Below are positions 63,234 to 64,000 of a stretch of 64,000 nt of DNA, piece after piece. Origin of the DNA: Hohaiivirga grylli (GTDB lineage: Bacteria; Pseudomonadota; Alphaproteobacteria; Rhizobiales; Beijerinckiaceae). Position 1 is the stretch's first letter; each line of letters opens with the position of its first letter. A model generated the notes under the pieces. It saw nothing but the letters and a program-made list of their open reading frames with translations, had not been told where the DNA came from and did not search any database. The stretch is from NCBI RefSeq assembly GCF_039655745.1, contig NZ_JBBYXI010000001.1, positions 744,001 through 808,000 of the forward strand, given 5' to 3'. The position numbers were made by a program, and so were the translations under genes.

Positions 63234-64000
63234 TGGATGCTACCGTAAATAAGCCTGATGTCGTCATTGATCCATGGCGCGGCTTTAATGCAGGTGACTG
63301 GAATACAAGCGTCGATGTACGCGACTTCATCCAGAAGAACTACACTCCTTATGAAGGCGATAGCGCCTTCCTTGCCGGCGCAACAGAGCGCACAAAAGCC
63401 GTTTGGGAGAAGCTTTCCAAGTTGCTTGCTGAAGAACGCAAGCGCGGCGTACTTGATGTTTCCGCTGATCGCGGTTCAACAATCACAGCACATGATGCTG
63501 GCTATATTGATCGTGATCTTGAATTAATCGTCGGTCTTCAGACCGATGCACCTTTGAAACGCGCAATCATGCCAAACGGCGGTCTGCGCATGGTGCAGAA
63601 TGGTCTCGAAGCTTATGGCTTCAAGTCTGACCCTGCTGTTGATGAAATCTGGACACATTACCGTAAGAGCCACAATCAGGGCGTCTTCGATGTTTACTCT
63701 CCAGAAATTCTGGCTGCTCGTAAGTCTGGTGTGATCACCGGTCTACCAGATGCTTATGGCCGTGGTCGAATTATCGGTGACTACCGTCGTGTTGCTCTTT
63801 ATGGTGTTGATTTCCTCCGTAAAGACAAACAGCGTGAATTCCATGAGCTTGATAACGGCGTATTCACCGAAGACGTCATGCGTCTACGTGAAGAGCTTTC
63901 CGAACAGTGGCGCGCTCTTGATGAGCTGAAGCAGATGGCTGCAAAGTATGGCTATGATGTCAGCCGTCCTGCAACAAATGCTCGTGAAGCTGTCCAGTGG
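63234..64000 (+). CDS. pflB: formate C-acetyltransferase (pyruvate formate-lyase), N-terminal part
   Basis: The frame opens at ATG 63234 behind AGGAGG (7 bases) and runs off the right edge, giving 255 residues of about 760. The start resembles PflB closely: WRGFNAGDWNTSVDVRDFI, NYTPYEGDSAFLAGATERT, TITAHDAGYIDRDLELIVG, GYGFKSDP-like YGFKSDPAVDEIW, and SGVITGLPDAYGRGRIIGDYRRVALYG. It cleaves pyruvate with CoA to acetyl-CoA and formate by a glycyl radical, under anoxic conditions. The active-site cysteines, radical glycine and activase gene lie beyond the window. The gene is unusual for Hyphomicrobiales. Confidence 0.95.

Noticed and set aside
1..64000. CRISPR arrays, tRNAs, rRNAs, insertion sequences
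   Set aside because: No regularly spaced repeats, cloverleaf-type sequences, rRNA segments or transposase-like frames were recognised. A tRNA scan would be decisive.

Overview
The window reads as chromosomal DNA of an alphaproteobacterium of the order Hyphomicrobiales (Rhizobiales), probably a host-associated, Bartonella/Brucella-like lineage. That placement is inference. It rests on several signs: dnaX-ebfC-recR preceded by a short SRP RNA, a DUF1150 gene behind hsp20, an HWE/HisKA_2-type sensor kinase, two YejA-like binding proteins with yejBEF, and a degraded autotransporter whose leader resembles Bartonella-type leaders. A pyruvate formate-lyase gene at the right edge is unusual for this order and points to microoxic or fermentative life, such as a gut. 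Most genes are intact and densely packed, with many rho-independent hairpins. No tRNA, rRNA, IS element or CRISPR array was seen.

Layout, left to right. 1-6 kb: acyl-CoA dehydrogenase fragment, transaldolase, a Zn/Cd/Pb-exporting P-type ATPase divergent from its MerR-type regulator, and a convergent ferredoxin-NADP reductase/[2Fe-2S] ferredoxin pair. 6-14 kb: pbpC with a large bacterial alpha-2-macroglobulin gene, then a small secreted protein. 14-20.6 kb: putative esterase, PfkB-type kinase, argH, sensor kinase, hsp20 and DUF1150. 20.8-29 kb: glycosyltransferase, infC (apparently AUU-started), dctA-type transporter, rpmI-rplT and pheS-pheT behind a structured leader. 29-33 kb: an autotransporter pseudogene with four frameshifts. 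33-43 kb: moeB-like, ghrA-like, a TolA-C-like orphan, a five-gene HAAT (Liv-type) ABC transporter operon, then NlpC/P60, MarR and M17 peptidase genes. 43-46 kb: lipoprotein, phosphohexomutase, upp. 46.2-48 kb: an AT-rich single-gene island encoding an OLD-family AAA-TOPRIM nuclease, split by an eight-G tract. 48-56 kb: yejF-yejE-yejB and two yejA-like genes. 56-64 kb: membrane cytochrome c, kdsB, pheA, nudC, SRP RNA, dnaX-ebfC-recR and the start of pflB.

The most interesting candidate system is the OLD-family nuclease at 46.2-47.9 kb. It is a lone, AT-rich, probably acquired defence-type gene, out of frame only at a G8 homopolymer. Loss of one G restores a 579-residue protein with Walker A, Walker B and TOPRIM motifs in order, so it could be a phase-variable (ON/OFF) defence gene, or simply a recently broken one. 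Secondary points are the autotransporter decay, the AUU start of infC, the possible heat-shock promoter and RNA thermometer at hsp20, the pheST leader, the 19-bp-spacer MerR promoter and the dyad-rich pflB promoter region.
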